Source: Chlorops oryzae (lineage: Eukaryota > Arthropoda > Insecta > Diptera > Chloropidae). From it: a stretch of DNA of 64,000 bases. A model generated the notes under the pieces. The model was not told the DNA's origin. It worked only from the letters and a program-made list of their open reading frames with translations, and ran no database searches. Location of the stretch: the NCBI GenBank assembly GCA_020466095.1, contig CM035808.1, positions 70,705,152-70,769,151 on the forward strand, read 5' to 3'. Positions within the stretch are counted from its first letter, which is position 1. The number at the start of each line of letters is the position of its first letter. Both the position numbers and the translations under genes were made by a program. Shown here in pieces: positions 11,013 to 22,639 of this stretch.

Positions 11013-11592
11013 GGGAGCGTCCATAAATGATGTCACGCATTTTTTGCGATTTTTAGACCCCCTCCCCCCCCTTTGTCACAAACCTGTTACATATGAGCTA
11101 ACCCCCTCCCCCCCTGTGTCACGTCACAATTAATATGAAAAAACAGTATAGGCCAATTCACAATTAATGCTAATTTAAGGTTAAATATGCTAACATGTTT
11201 TTTATATGGAGTTTGACATCTCACGCCTACTTTAACACATTAAACCTTAAATTAGCTTGCACTTTGTGACACATATCACTAATTTATAAATATGATGCTA
11301 TTTTTCATATAAAAAAATTAATGTAACGAAATCTTTATTTTATATTTTGTTTGTAGTAACAACGGTAACAACGTTTTCTTCCTTAGTAACAGTTTTATTT
11401 TTAAGAGCAAAAATAATTTTTGTCACTTAAAATGGAACCTCTGCGGATGAATTAATAAAAATTTAATTTTACTATGAAAAGTGTGACATAACATGCTTGG
11501 GAACCCCCCCTCCACCCTATGTCACAAAACTGTCACAGATGAGCTGACCCCCTCCCCCCCCACCAAACGTGACATCATTTATGGACGCTCCC
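11013..11592. mobile_element. 580-bp MITE inserted in BEL1 pol
   Basis: Perfect terminal inverted repeats of about 24 bp begin GGGAGCGTCCATAAATGATG. They are flanked by TAA at 11010-11012 and 11593-11595. Subterminal blocks near both ends share C-rich runs (CCCCCTCCCCCCC) and a TGTCACA...TGTnACA...ATGAGCT motif, also in inverted order. There is no ORF. A TAA duplication would suit the PIF/Harbinger superfamily (TWA targets), but the superfamily is an inference. It breaks the BEL1 integrase between the zinc domain and the catalytic core. Confidence 0.93.
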
Positions 11593-12515
11593 TAAGGCCA
11601 TTTACAATAGTGGGTATAGATTTTTTTGGACCAATATACGTTTCACTACGTATACGTGGTCGTCCTCCAGTAAAGATGTATGTCGCGGTTTTCGTGTGTT
11701 TCGCTTCAAAGGCTGTTCATTTAGAACTAGTTGTAGACCTATCAACTGATTGTTTTTTATGTGTTCTCAAAAGGTTCGTCGCCAGAAGAGGAGCCCCTCA
11801 TACGATTCACTGCGACAACGCAACAAATTTCGTGGGAGCAAGCAACGTGCTCAGCGAGTTTCGAGAGTCGTTCGAACGCCAGCGCCAGAAACTCAAGCTA
11901 TTCGCAGCGGAGAGAGGAATCTCCTTCCAATTCATACCACCACGAGCGCCGCACTTCGGCGGTTTGTGGGAGGCGGCAGTGAAGCTCGCCAAACGCCATC
12001 TCCTTCGGCAAATCAGCAATGCCAATCTTACCGCAGACGAAGTGCACACCATTTTAACCGAAGTCGAGGCAATCTTAAATTCAAGGCCCATCGCGGCAGT
12101 GAGCAACGACCCGAACGATGGAACCGCTCTCACACCGGGACACCTGCTAATTGGAGAGGCAATCGTTTCGCTGCCGCACGAATTCGAGCCAGACGTGCCA
12201 GGCTCCAAGATAACGTTTTTGAGAAGGTTGCAACTATTGTCAGCGCTCAAACAACGCTTTTGGCGCGCGTGGTCGAAGGATTATATCCTGTCCCAGCAAA
12301 CACGTCCCAAATGGCTCAAAGAAAAGCCAAACCTCGATATTGGGGCACTAGTCTTAATACACGACGACAACTTACCCCCGCAAAGATGGCTAGTGGGTCG
12401 AGTCGCCGAAGTTTCCAAAGGAAGGGATGGAAAGGTCCGCGCAGCAACCGTTCAAACTTCAGTCGGAAAATTTGTGCGACCGATTCATAAGCTTGCGGAA
12501 CTACCAGTCGGTTGA
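11593..12515 (+). CDS. pol: BEL1 integrase core and C-terminal domain (downstream of MITE)
   Basis: Continues the BEL1 pol after the MITE. The DDE core is visible: GIDFFGP (first Asp), HCDNATNF (second Asp) and GGLWEAAVK (Glu), with the BEL-typical PHFGGLWEAAVK spacing. ILNSRPIA and TPGHLLIGE follow, then a C-terminal domain with LKQRFWRAWSKDY and RWLVGRVAEV. The stop is just before the 3' LTR. Without the MITE there would be one uninterrupted pol frame, so the element was probably coding-competent until that insertion. Confidence 0.92.
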
Positions 12516-12542
12516 CAACACGGATGTTCTCAACGGGGCCGA

Positions 12543-12846
12543 TGTTAAGGCATTCCATCATTTGTACCATTCTTATTTGATTTAAAATTAATTATCACTA
12601 TTATTGAATAGCATCCTAATTTGAATTCCTAGTTAAGTTGTATTCTGAATTGTATTCTGAATTCCTCGTTAGTTGATTTAGTTAAACTCACCTCACTGCG
12701 AATCGAATTACCCATACTCACTATGTAAAAGAGATTAAAAAGGTGTAAAAATACAAGCGGACATTAATCGTTCGATCGCCAAACGGAACAGTTGGTTTTT
12801 TTTATAAGAAAAGAATTAAATGGGTTTAGAAAAGCCTAATCCCACA
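12543..12846 (+). repeat. BEL1 3' LTR
   Basis: Same 304 bp as the 5' LTR. It is preceded by a short purine-rich ACGGGGCCGA (polypurine-tract position) and followed by the ATAAC duplication at 12847. Confidence 0.94.
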
Positions 12847-12851
12847 ATAAC

Positions 12852-13493
12852 TATAAAAGAAAATAAGAAATTGAATGATAGAGAAAAAAATTAAAAAACA
12901 AAATTTTTTTTATTGTATCTTTTCTTTGGAGATGTTTTATATGATGAAGGATGTACGGAATCGAAACTTTTCATTAAATTAGAAATAAATATTGAAATGA
13001 CATGTAGAATAAAGAATTTTTGAAAAATAAGAAAATTTAAGATAAGGGAAATGTGTAGAAATACAATAGATATAGTTCAACGGGCTCGAGTACGTCACCA
13101 GCATTTCTTAAACGATTTCGATTACAGCTCTTTCTCAAAAAGGGGTGGGGGCTGCAGTTTACCAGCCTTATCAGTGCACCAGCCTTAGCGCACAATGTAG
13201 CCTACACCGACAATATAAGGGCCTTAAAGGCAGTCAACGCGTAACACAGCAACAGATTCGAACAAACCAGCCCCATCACACCCATTGTTAATATTAGTGC
13301 TAGTAGGTTTTGTGGTAGCGGTTAGGCGGTTCGACATGGTGGCTTCTTTCCCGACTAGTTCGCCGTTGGCGTGGGTTGTTGCAACTCCGTATACCATCCT
13401 AACACTATTTAACAAAATTTCGTGTCGATGTGGGTACAGATAAGACAAAAACAAAAAAAAGATTTAAGGATGCAGAAAAAAAAGAGGTAAGGC
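12852..13493. other. Spacer between BEL1 and gypsy1
   Basis: 12852-13080 is AT-rich. 13085-13440 is more balanced in base composition and carries a 76-codon minus-strand frame (13224-13454) with no recognisable domain. 13490-13493 (AGGC) is the left copy of the gypsy1 target duplication. I see no gene here. Confidence 0.4.
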
Positions 13494-15256
13494 TGTATAG
13501 AACTATTTCGTGCCAGGGTGATCCTCAGTCCGTCCAGGGGTCGTTACAAGACGGATTCTCAAGTTTTCTTCTTTTTTCTTTACAGAAATAGTGCTCGGTG
13601 GAAGATGGTTTAATTTCTTTTATTTGTTTAAATTTCAAATCTTATTTTCTACAGTTAAGCTTTTTAAACATAAATTATTTGCTATTCTCGCGACGGTTCT
13701 GATTGTCGTTGTTGCTGCCTTTTCTTAGGTGCTCGGGCTCGTAGTCAGTGTTCGGCGTGAATTCGGTGGGGTTCAGAGGGGCAGAAAACTAAGTTGTTCC
13801 TTTAACAAACAAAAATTCTGTGACAGGCGGGGTGGCACAATTGCATTCGGTTAAACCAGTCAGCAATAGCCCACGGACAGAGAAAGGGAAAATTATCGTT
13901 TTCGGTCAGACCAGTCCACGACAATTTCCGTCTCACTCTGGAAAAGGGAAAATCGGTTCCCTCAAACGGAAAATCCTATCTTTAACAGGCGGGATGGCAC
14001 TATTGCATTCGGTTAAATCAGTCAGCAATAGCCCACGGATAAAGAAGGGGAAAATTATCGTTTTCGGTCAAACCAGTCCACGACAATTTCCGTCTCACTC
14101 TGGGAAAGGGAAAATCGGTTCCCTCAAACGGAAAATCCTATCTATAACAGGCGGGGTGGCACTATTGCATTCGGTCAAACCAGTCAGCAATAGCCCACGG
14201 ACAGAGAAGGGGAAAAATTATCGTTTTCGGTCAAACCAGTCCACGACAATTTCCGTCTCACTCTGGAAAAGGGAAAATCGGTTCCCTCAAACGGAAACTC
14301 CTAGCTATAACAGGCGGGGTGGCACTATTGCATTCGGTCAAACCAGTCAGCAATAGCCCACGGACAGAGAAAGGGAAAAATTATCGTTTTCGGTCAAACC
14401 AGTCGACGACAATTTCCGTCTTACTCTAGGAAAGGGAAAATCGGTTCCCTCAAACGGAAAATCCTATCTATACCAGGCGGGGTGGGACTATTGCATTCGG
14501 TCAAACCAGTCAGCAATAGCCCACGGACAGAGAAGGGGAAAAATTATCGTTTTCGGTCAAACCAGTCCACGACAATTTCCGTCTCACTCTGGAAAAGGGA
14601 AAATCGGTTCCCTCAAACGGAAACTCCTAGCTATAAAAGGCGGGGTGGCACTATTGCATTCGGTCAAACCAGTCAGCAAAAGCCCACGGACAGAGAAAGG
14701 GGAAATTATCGTTTTCGGGCAAACCAGTCTACGACAATTTCCGTCTTGCTCTGGAAAAGAATTCACAAAATCCTATCTAATTTCTTCAAAAAGTTTTCTT
14801 ACTGACCAGTTTGTTCCGATGCCGGTTCTTCCACGCGGTGGTCTGACTGCTCCGCGAGCTGAACACTGAATGCCTTTTTCGCTGCGATGCTGCTCCTTTT
14901 ATACTATTTTGGCGATCGTAGTGACGTGTGAAGTGTGAGGGTACTTGGTAGCGAGATCGGTAATCGTTTTTCGTAAGCGCAAATCAGCTGAGTATGTATT
15001 TCACTATTTATTCTGTACACTCCACCCATGCCCGGTTAAGTAAAGTTGTTGTCCTAACTAAAATCTTTGTGTTAGTCTTAACTAAAAGTTTTCGTTGTAG
15101 TCTTAACTAAATTTCTCTTTCTTTTCAGCAAAAATATAACAATAAATCAAAAAACTAAAAAAAAAATAAAAATAACATTATTCTTTACAAAAAAAACTTA
15201 ACTAATGAAAACAAATAATGTAAGGGGAATTTGGCCGGCCTCAATTCTTCTTCACA
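13494..15256 (-). repeat. gypsy1 3' LTR (1763 bp, six-unit minisatellite)
   Basis: Read on the minus strand it starts TGTGAAGAAGAATTGAGG at 15256 and ends near TACA at 13494. It corresponds to 26620-27736 but is 646 bp longer, the length of four extra ~162-bp repeat units. A TATAAAAGG box lies at 14903-14895 (minus). The polypurine tract GAAGAAGGAGGGAAA adjoins the start at 15257-15271. Confidence 0.9.
13823..14780 (-). repeat. ~162-bp minisatellite, six units, in gypsy1 3' LTR
   Basis: Units begin near 13823, 13985, 14147, 14310, 14473 and 14636, each recognisable by ACAGGCGGGGTGGCAC and CAGTCAGCAATAGCCCACGG. The last unit is incomplete. The array is downstream of the LTR TATA box in the sense of transcription, so it would be in the RNA leader or tail. 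The frames open across it are repeat shadows. Confidence 0.93.
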
Positions 15257-15826
15257 TTTCCCTCCTTCTTCGGGGAAATTGGGAAACAGCTCTCCTTCCC
15301 TTGGCTGCTGATTATAAATTGATAGGTTGTTCCTTCAATTCGGCGTACGAACTTTATTCTTTTGCCGCGGAACGTTTGGCGTAAGTCGCTGAAAACCTCG
15401 GTAATCTGGTTTTTGGGGCTTTCTGATGGTGTCCCTGGGTCATTGAGGTCAGAATAGTCCTCGTCTATGCAGAGTACATCCTCGTCGGCTAATTCCATCC
15501 TCAATACTTGTTGGCGGTGGACAGGGTTTTCTCGGTATTGCGACCCTTTTTCGGGTGGTCGCAGTTAGCGGAACTTTTTCGACTTCGCTTTCATCCTCGG
15601 AGTCGGTTCAAAAAAGAAGCCTTTGGAGGGTCTTTCTTCCCTTCAGTCGGATATCGGGGGTTGTGACCTTCGGGCTGGCGGTCTTGTCGAGGCGACAGGT
15701 ATCCTTTTCCGGGGCTTTATTTAGTCTTGTAGGATGTGCGTCCAAAAACTTTGTTCGGCGAATTTCCGCATTTTTCGCTCGGCAGTTCATCAGAAACCTG
15801 GTCCTTGACTCCGCGAAATTGTCCAT
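15241..15826 (-). pseudogene. gypsy1 ORF3, accessory ORF in the env position (broken)
   Basis: Starts at ATG 15826. The N-terminus MDNFAESRTRFL...KFLDAHP...KAP matches the gypsy2 ORF3 start (MDKFAQSRTKFL...KFIDAFP...KAP). An in-frame TGA at 15610-15608 is followed in the same frame by an acidic DSEDESEVE block, as in gypsy2. A later frameshift leads to the C-terminal part (LNDP...RIKF...IEGTTYQFII), again matching gypsy2. The stop lies inside the first 16 bases of the 3' LTR, and the polypurine tract is coding. It has no signal peptide or membrane segment, so it is not an Env. Function unknown. Confidence 0.78.
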
Positions 15827-15879
15827 TATACCTGTTCGGTTTTCGCCGTAGCCGCAATGGAAACGAGCCATTAATCATA

Positions 15880-17456
15880 ACTTTTTAACGAAACCTTGCT
15901 CTCTCTCTGGTTAAACAGCTCAAACTCCAGTGACGGTTCGTCACTCTTTTTCGGTCGTTAACGCGCTCAACGTTCGCCGCTCCGCAAATTCGCAGTGTTT
16001 AAAATTTTAAAAGTCAAAATATAAATTTAAGTGAAAAGAAAAAACCCCAAATCTTATTTGTGAATTGAACGTACAAAAAAAGAGGGAAAAACATACATTT
16101 AAGTGAAAACAAAAAAAAAAAACGCCACGAAGGCCAAATATAAATTTCTTTTTTTATTACTTTTTCCATCGCCACGAAGGCCAATTTCATTTATATTTTT
16201 TCATTTGCCACGAAGGCCAAATCTAATCCTTATTTATTTTAAAACCTAACCAAATCGTGAAAAAACAACAACAAAAAATTATCATTCGCTCCGTGCAACC
16301 GCCAACCAAACATCACAACCGCTCCGAGAAACTTCATCGTCATCACAAACAGGTACGTTGGCTCTTACTTTCCCTCACCTTAACATTTGGCGATCCCGTG
16401 CCAGGAGCCTGGAATCGGCTCCGGTGGACCAATTTTAGTAGGAAGGGAGAAAGTACGCCACGTGTGCGTCAGGCTTTACCGCTATTTGCCCTCTAGAAAA
16501 GTCAAGGGCAACACGATCCAAGCACGTGAAACACATCACCGTTTCGACTCATCCTTTCTCTTCATATTCGTATCATCTATCTCGCTCGCACATCCGTGTC
16601 GCCTTTGGTGGTGGTGTTTGTGCACAGTCGATATTGCAAAACAACCGGCACATAGCGGTTTGGCAAGCAGCATTTGGGTTTCTCGTTCCCTGTGAGAACG
16701 AATTGCGGTTTTTTTCTTCGTTTCTTCTTTTCTTTTATTGCGTTGGGTTTTCACTTGCGGAACACGCATAGAAATCGTTTGGGTTTTTTCCATTGCAAGT
16801 CCATACGAATTCAAGGCTAACAGACAGCGAGCCAAGCAATCTGTATAACACATCGGGCTTACGTGCATTGTATTGCGTAGGTCAGTTCTAACGCTGTGCG
16901 TTGCATCGAACTTCGAACATAGAAGTTGATCGCATCGACTGTTCGAACGAACGTGTGTGACCGCAATTCGAACACCAGGTTTCATATACGTTCAGTCTCT
17001 CTGCCTGCGCTCTGCCCGCGCTCTGCTTTCGATTTGATGCATAATCGGAGCTTTGCAAACTGATTGGAAAAACCAACTTTGAACAAATCGAACGCATCGA
17101 ATTCTATTTATATTTTATTGACAATCATTATACGATTTGGTTTTCTTTAATTGACTTTGGGGTTGCAGGAAATTTGTGGAGTGTTGCGAAGGTTAAGGTA
17201 AACAAATTTGAAGTACGCTACGGTAGGCATTGGTCGCATATACGCACTGCGGTTGCCGTTTTATAACTTGTATTGTTCCTTTTCGGCCGAGGTTTTTATC
17301 TCTTTTTCATAAACAGGCATCCAGTTCACATCAAAAGCCGGCGATAATTTAAGTTGCTCTCATTTTTTTTACGGTGAATTTGATCGAGCTTGCATTGAAT
17401 TCTTCGGACATTAATCTCGTTAGAATCGGGTTTCGTGATCAACATCCGTAAACAAT
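15880..17456 (+). other. BEL2 5' LTR (approximate) and leader
   Basis: The LTR probably ends at 16385. Its interior carries three copies of GCCACGAAGGCCAA at 16124, 16171 and 16207. The PBS follows at 16388-16407. The leader from there to the gag ATG at 17457 is about 1 kb with no gene I can support; frames within 16257-17097 lack recognisable motifs. Confidence 0.5.
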
Positions 17457-19370
17457 ATGGATCCCTTACGACATTTTCACTCCGCGGTAGCTGAGCTCAA
17501 GAACATGTGCGATGCAGCCATGAACAGCGATCCAATGAATCAAAGCGAGCAATTGCTGGAGATTAAAATCGAACAACTGATGTACGACTGGAATGAAGTG
17601 CGTCAAACGTATCGAGCAGCGGTCGATAAAGGAGCCTGGAGTCCAGAGGCGGCCGATTCAGCGGAAATTAGTTATCACGAGTGTCGCGATCTTCAGATGA
17701 TAGCCAGAGCTAAGTTTCAAGAGCTGTTACGAGAAATCACCCCGCAGCATCCACCGCTGACGAGCACTCGGGTAACTCCTCCACCTAACGACTTTCATGG
17801 AGAAGACAATTTCATCAGGGTACCACCGTGTGATACTGAAGTTTTTGCTGGTGGCTATAGTGAATGGCCAGCATTTCGAGACATGTTCACCGCGGTTTAC
17901 GTCAATCACCCTCGGCTGCCACCAGTGCAAAAGTTATACCATCTTCGCAGCAAGACGACGGGAGCAGCGGGTGCTATCGTTAAAGGCTATCCGCTGTGTG
18001 GCGACAACTTTACGAATGCGTGGGAGGCTCTTAGGGCGCGATATGAGAACAAACGCATCCTCGTCGATCATCAATTAAAAAATTTATTCGACCTGCCTGC
18101 TATCCAAGATGAAACGCCGGAAGGAATCCTGCGCATACAAACAACCGTCAACGATTGCCTCAAAATGCTGAAGAGTCATGAAGTCGTGGATATTTTGGAT
18201 GCCCTGCTCGTTCATTTCTGTTCCAGGCGTCTTCCGGTGCAAACGATCGCCCATTGGGAGCAGTCATTGGCGTCACATCGAGAGGTGCCAACGTGGCCAC
18301 AAATGAATGCCTTTTTGACTAAGCGATATCAAGTTGTTGAACGCCTTTACAGCTTTAATGCATTGGAGGCTCCCCATCCCGCTGTAAAACCCGAAGTGCC
18401 TTCGACGAACGTGTTTCTCGCCCAAGAGCGGACCAATGGAGTCTGCGTCCTCTGTCGCGGCAACCATCCTCTACGCCAATATGATGTGTTTCTCAATATG
18501 TCGGTCGACGAACGTGTCCAAGCTGTTGCGCAGCACCATCAATGTCTCAACTGCCTTTCGACTGGTCATCAAAAGGCAAAGTATAATAGTACCTTCCGTT
18601 GCGCAAAGTGCAGAAAATCGCATTATACGCTTCTTCATTTTCCGAATCCAACGGCTACACAAAAGGTTCAAGGATCTTCAACCACACCAACGCCTCTTCA
18701 GGCTGACGGCCCGTCTCCGACGAGCCATCCGGCGCAGGCTTCCGCGCCACCGAAGACTTCGAATTTTGTAACCGCCGATGGATCATCCACTTCGCAATCA
18801 CATGCGCACGTATCGATTAGCCAGACGCAAGTACTGTTGCCGACCGCGCTCACACACATATTGCATCAAGAAGAGCGTTTTTTAGTGCGAGCCCTTTTCG
18901 ACCAAGGATCTCAAAGGACGTTTATTACGGAACGAATCCAATTGAATCTTCCAACTACGCCCAAAGTGTGCAACGTATCCGGTATGGGCGGTCAGTGCAC
19001 CCAAGTTGCAAAAAAAGAGTGTTCCATCATGCTCGCATCGTCTCGTTCTACGTTCGAGGATCAGATCGACGCAGTGGTGTTACCAAAGTTGACAAATTGG
19101 CTTCCAGCCAAACGGGTCTCCAACATAGATCCCCAAGAGCTTTCATTGCTTGAGCTCGCCGACCCCCACTTCATGAATCCAGGCCGCATCGATATGGTCA
19201 TCGGCTCCGATATTATGCCTAAATTACTACGACCTCGAGTCAAAATGAATGTCGGAGGGAGTCTCGTAGCACAAAATTCGGTGTTCGGGTGGTATTTGAG
19301 TGGGCCCATCGCCAGCGAATCCACCGAAGCGTTTACGACGCAGGTCTCTTCCGGAGACAACCATGAGTAG
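17457..19370 (+). pseudogene. gag: BEL2 gag-protease
   Basis: 637 codons from an ATG at 17457. BEL gag (DUF1759-like) covers residues 100-320: FAGGYSEWPAFRDMF, LPPVQKLYHLRSK, WEALRARYENKR. The zinc region at 325-400 is damaged: the first unit reads CVLCRGNHPLRQY, and CLNCLSTGHQKAKY also ends in Tyr, so in each the last Cys is replaced. The protease is near 480 (ALFDQGSQRTFITE; the DQGS form occurs in this family). The frame ends at an in-frame stop at 19370, before RT. Probably non-functional. Confidence 0.85.
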
Positions 19371-21338
19371 CTCGCCGAGCTACTCAAATCCTTTTGGGAA
19401 CAAGAAGAGGTTCCACATTCCGCTCCGCCTCTTTCAGAGGACGTTTATTGTGAAGATCTTTATGCTCAAACCACCGTTAAGAATTCCGAAGGTAGATATG
19501 TCGTACGTCTACCATTTAAGGTCGAATTTTCCAAATGCGCTTTACGCTTAGGTGCATCGCGATTCGGAGCGCTGACGCAATACCAGAGCCTGGAGAGAAG
19601 ACTTGCGAAGCAGCCTCTTATGCGCGACACTTATAATTCCGTGTTAGCAGAGTATCTAAAATATGATCACATGGAGCCATGCTCCAATTCTGAAATTATA
19701 TACGACAATAATTTCCTTTCTTTTTATCTTCCCCATCATGCAGTGATGAAGCCAGAGAGCACCTCCACCAAACTGCGCGTCGTTTTCAATGCGTCACAGA
19801 AAACCACGTTATCCTTTTTGTTGAACGATGTGCTTCATGTCGGACCGGTGCTCCAAGCGGATTTGGTCATCCATTTGCTCAACTGGAGGCTCTATTGATT
19901 CGTGTTTAACGGCGACATAGAGAAGATGTATCGACAGATACAGGTGCATGAAGAGGAGCGAGCATTTCAACGCATCCTATTTCGTGAGGAAGAGACTGGA
20001 CCGGTCAAGGATTACGAATTGAAAACTGTGACGTTTGGAGTCAACTGTGCTCCATATTTGGCCATTCGAACGCTTCATCAATTAGCAAGCGACTCGGCGC
20101 ACGACGCTCCTCAAGCGACATTCATTTTGAAGAATGAAACGTACGTCGACGACGTCCTATCAGGTGGCTATACACTCGAAGCGGCATGTACAGCAAAAAC
20201 GCAACTCATTCGCGCGCTCGGCTCTGCGGGATTTCCGTTGAAGAAGATGACCGCAAATCATGCCGAACTATTAAAGGATGTCGCATCTTCACACCTGCTG
20301 GATGCCGAATTTTTGAAATTTAAATCTGCCAGCGACGCAAAAATGTTGGGGATTCGCTGGAATGCCATTGCTGATCGGTTTTCATACAAATTGAGTACTC
20401 ATTCTGCTGCATCGTCGACGACCAAGCGACAAATTTTGTCTGATATTGCAAAACTATTCGACCCAGCAGGATGGCTTACGCCGATCATCATCCGCGCCAA
20501 GGTTCTTATGCAACAGCTGTGGCTCGAAGACATTGAATGGGATCAGCGGGTGTCGAATGAGGCTTTGGAACGCTGGAACGATTTCGTCATTGATTTGGCA
20601 TTCATCGAGCAAATTCAAATTCCGAGATGGGTACACTACGATCCTACGGTCACAGTTCAGCTCCACGGATTCTGCGATGCATCGGAGCGAGCATATTTTG
20701 CAGCAGTCTACCTCCGCATCGAGAGTCCCAACCAAGTTTATGCTCACTTGCTTACGGCAAAATCCAAGGGTGCTCCGTTGCAAACTGTCAGCCTACCGCG
20801 CCTCGAGCTCTGCGCCGTCGTTCTTCTGTCCAGACTAATTAAATCGATCAACGCTCAGCTTCATATTCACGAACATCAAACGGTTCTATAGTCAGACGCC
20901 TCGATCGTGCTGGCATGGCTGAAACGTCCTCCGAACGCATGGAAAACTTACGTCGCCAATCGAATTTCCGAAATTCTGATTAACGTTGGCAACACTGCAT
21001 GGCGCCATGTGCGATCGCGAGGCAATCCAGCTGATTTGGGTACCCGAGGGATGCTAGCTCAGGATCTCTGTGAAAATTCGCTTTGGTGGCAAGGACTGTC
21101 ATGGCTCGTAGAATCGCCAGAGAAATGGCCCCAGTTTGAACCCCATCATCTACAACCCTTGAAGAGCGGAAGGCGGCCGCATTCACCGTCATTACAGAAT
21201 CGGAAGACGTTCTCGCCAGATTTTCATCATATGATTGAGCGCTTCGAGTCATCGGCTACGTCATGCGTTTCTACAGACAAGCGCGAAAAGAGATTGTACC
21301 AAGTCCCAACACACTTATACTGTCACAAGATGAGCTGA
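19371..21338 (+). pseudogene. pol: BEL2 reverse transcriptase and RNase H, multiply stopped
   Basis: 19620-19898 carries TKLRVVFNASQ and an LNDVLHVGP-type RT start, ended by a TGA at 19896-19898. The same frame continues from 19902 with GDIEKMYRQIQV, FGVNCAPYLAIRTL, the catalytic YVDDVLSGG, then the RNase H segment HGFCDASERAYFAAVY. A TAG at 20889-20891 breaks it again, and 20907-21338 holds the end of RNase H (WRHVRSRGNPADLGTRG). The active-site motifs survive, but the frame cannot be read through. Confidence 0.85.
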
Positions 21339-21457
21339 CGATGGTGAGAAATCGTTTAATTTTGTTTTCACAAACATTTCATTATCCACTCGAGTATCAG
21401 GATCTCAGTGAAGGAAAACCACTCGGAAAGAAGAGCTAGCTGTTATCGCTGAACCCT

Positions 21458-22559
21458 TTGCTTGACGATGATGGGCTGCTGCGCGTCAATGGCCGGCTTA
21501 TGCATGCAGATCTTACGATAGACGAGAGATATCCGATCATCATACCTGCCGCCTCCACGTTTTGCCGCTTGTATTTGGACTTCGCACATAAAACGCTTCT
21601 GCATGGCTGCGCTCAGCTCATGTTTCGCATGGTGCGACAAAATTTTTACATCGCGCGATTAAAACGAAAAATAAAGAGCTGCATCACTCGCTGTCATACG
21701 TGCACCATCCATAAGCAACGAGTGAAGACTCAGATGATGGCCGCTCTGCCAGCTGAAAGATCAACGTTGTCACTACCGTTTACGCATACCGGCGTCGACT
21801 TCGCCGGACCGTTTGATATCAAAGCCTCCACTCTTCGAACAGCACCATATCTCAAGGGCTACGTCTGCGTATTTGTGTGTTTCGCCACTAAGGCGGTTTA
21901 CCTCGAATTATGCTCGGAGTTGTCCACTATGTCTTTCCGGGCCGCATTCGATCGGTTTGTTGGACGCCGAGGACTCCCTAAGAGAGTTTTCTCCGACACT
22001 GGCCGGATTATTGGAGGCGGCGGTCAAAAGCTTCAAGATCCACTTCGTCAAGGTAGCTGGTCCGCACAAATTCTCGTTTGAAGAATTCGCCACGTTGTTG
22101 GCACGAATCGAAGGAGTCTTGAACTCGCGTCCGCTCACACCAATGTCAGATGATCCTTCAGACTTCTAAGCACTGACACCTGGGCACTTCCTCCGAGGAG
22201 CTCCACTTACCGCTTGGCCTGAAGAATCACACGCTGATTTGCCGCTCACTACGCGATGGGAGAAAGTAAAAATTCTACATCACCGCTTCGCTCAACGGTG
22301 GAAAATGGAATATCTCCTAAATCTACATAAGAGAGATAAATGGAAGATGCCGCAACCGAGTTTAAAGGTTGGCGACTTCGTCGTCCTCCTGGATGCTCAG
22401 CTGCCACCATTTGAGTGGAGAAAGGGAAGAATCGTTCAAGTGCACCCGGGAGATGATGGTCTTGTGCGCATTGTAGACGTCAAAACACAATTTGGAATCA
22501 TCACAAGGCCGATTACAAAGCTCTGCCTCTTGCCAGTCGAATTACCAGAAACATTATGA
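21458..22559 (+). pseudogene. pol: BEL2 integrase with internal deletion
   Basis: 21458-22081 has the zinc domain (HGCAQLMFRMVRQNFY...CHTCTIHKQR) and the first catalytic Asp (HTGVDFAGPF). The second Asp region (FSDTG) is followed within about eight codons, after a frame change, by LLEAAVKSFKIH, which carries the Glu. Roughly 27 residues of the usual D-35-E interval are missing. 22239-22559 encodes the C-terminal domain (RFAQRWKMEYL, WRKGRIVQVHPG). Strand-transfer activity is not plausible. Confidence 0.83.
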
Positions 22560-22639
22560 CTAGTATTCGTCATCCCTTCGCAACACTCCCCCCTCCCCCT
22601 CTCTTTGTTTATCATGTCGCATCTGCTCATCCGTGTCTC

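Larger units (their letters stand above)
5004..12846 (+). mobile_element. BEL/Pao LTR retrotransposon BEL1, complete, with MITE inside
   Basis: The two LTRs (5004-5307 and 12543-12846, TG...CA, 304 bp each) look identical on direct comparison. ATAAC sits at both 4999-5003 and 12847-12851, a 5-bp duplication as expected for BEL/Pao. Order inside: a PBS-like site at 5313, a long leader with dyad repeats, then gag-protease-RT-RNase H-integrase in one reading frame. The only coding break I found is the MITE at 11013-11592. Identical LTRs mean a recent insertion. Confidence 0.94.
15880..22559 (+). mobile_element. BEL/Pao element BEL2, dead, lodged in gypsy1
   Basis: A plus-strand BEL-type gag-pol (17457-22559) with many lesions lies inside the minus-strand gypsy1. 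An LTR end (TTAACA at 16380-16385) followed by TGGCGATCCCGTGCCAGGAG at 16388 indicates a 5' LTR to the left. That PBS closely matches the 3' end of a fly tRNA-Arg as I recall it. I could not find the LTR's left end, nor a matching 3' LTR after 22559, so the boundaries are approximate and the 3' end is probably lost. Base composition is richer in CpG than in its neighbours. Confidence 0.75.

Noticed and set aside
11750..12490. 246-codon plus-strand frame overlapping the BEL1 integrase, plus 147 codons on the minus strand
   Set aside because: Shadow frames; the overlapping frame carries the full DDE integrase motifs.
13224..13454. 76-codon minus-strand frame in the spacer between BEL1 and gypsy1
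   Set aside because: The composition looks more gene-like than its surroundings, but there is no domain, no neighbouring partner and no start signal. Not enough to call.
13820..14805. Plus-strand frames of 60-180 codons across the 162-bp repeats (also 26921-27346)
   Set aside because: Repeat shadows, antisense to gypsy1.
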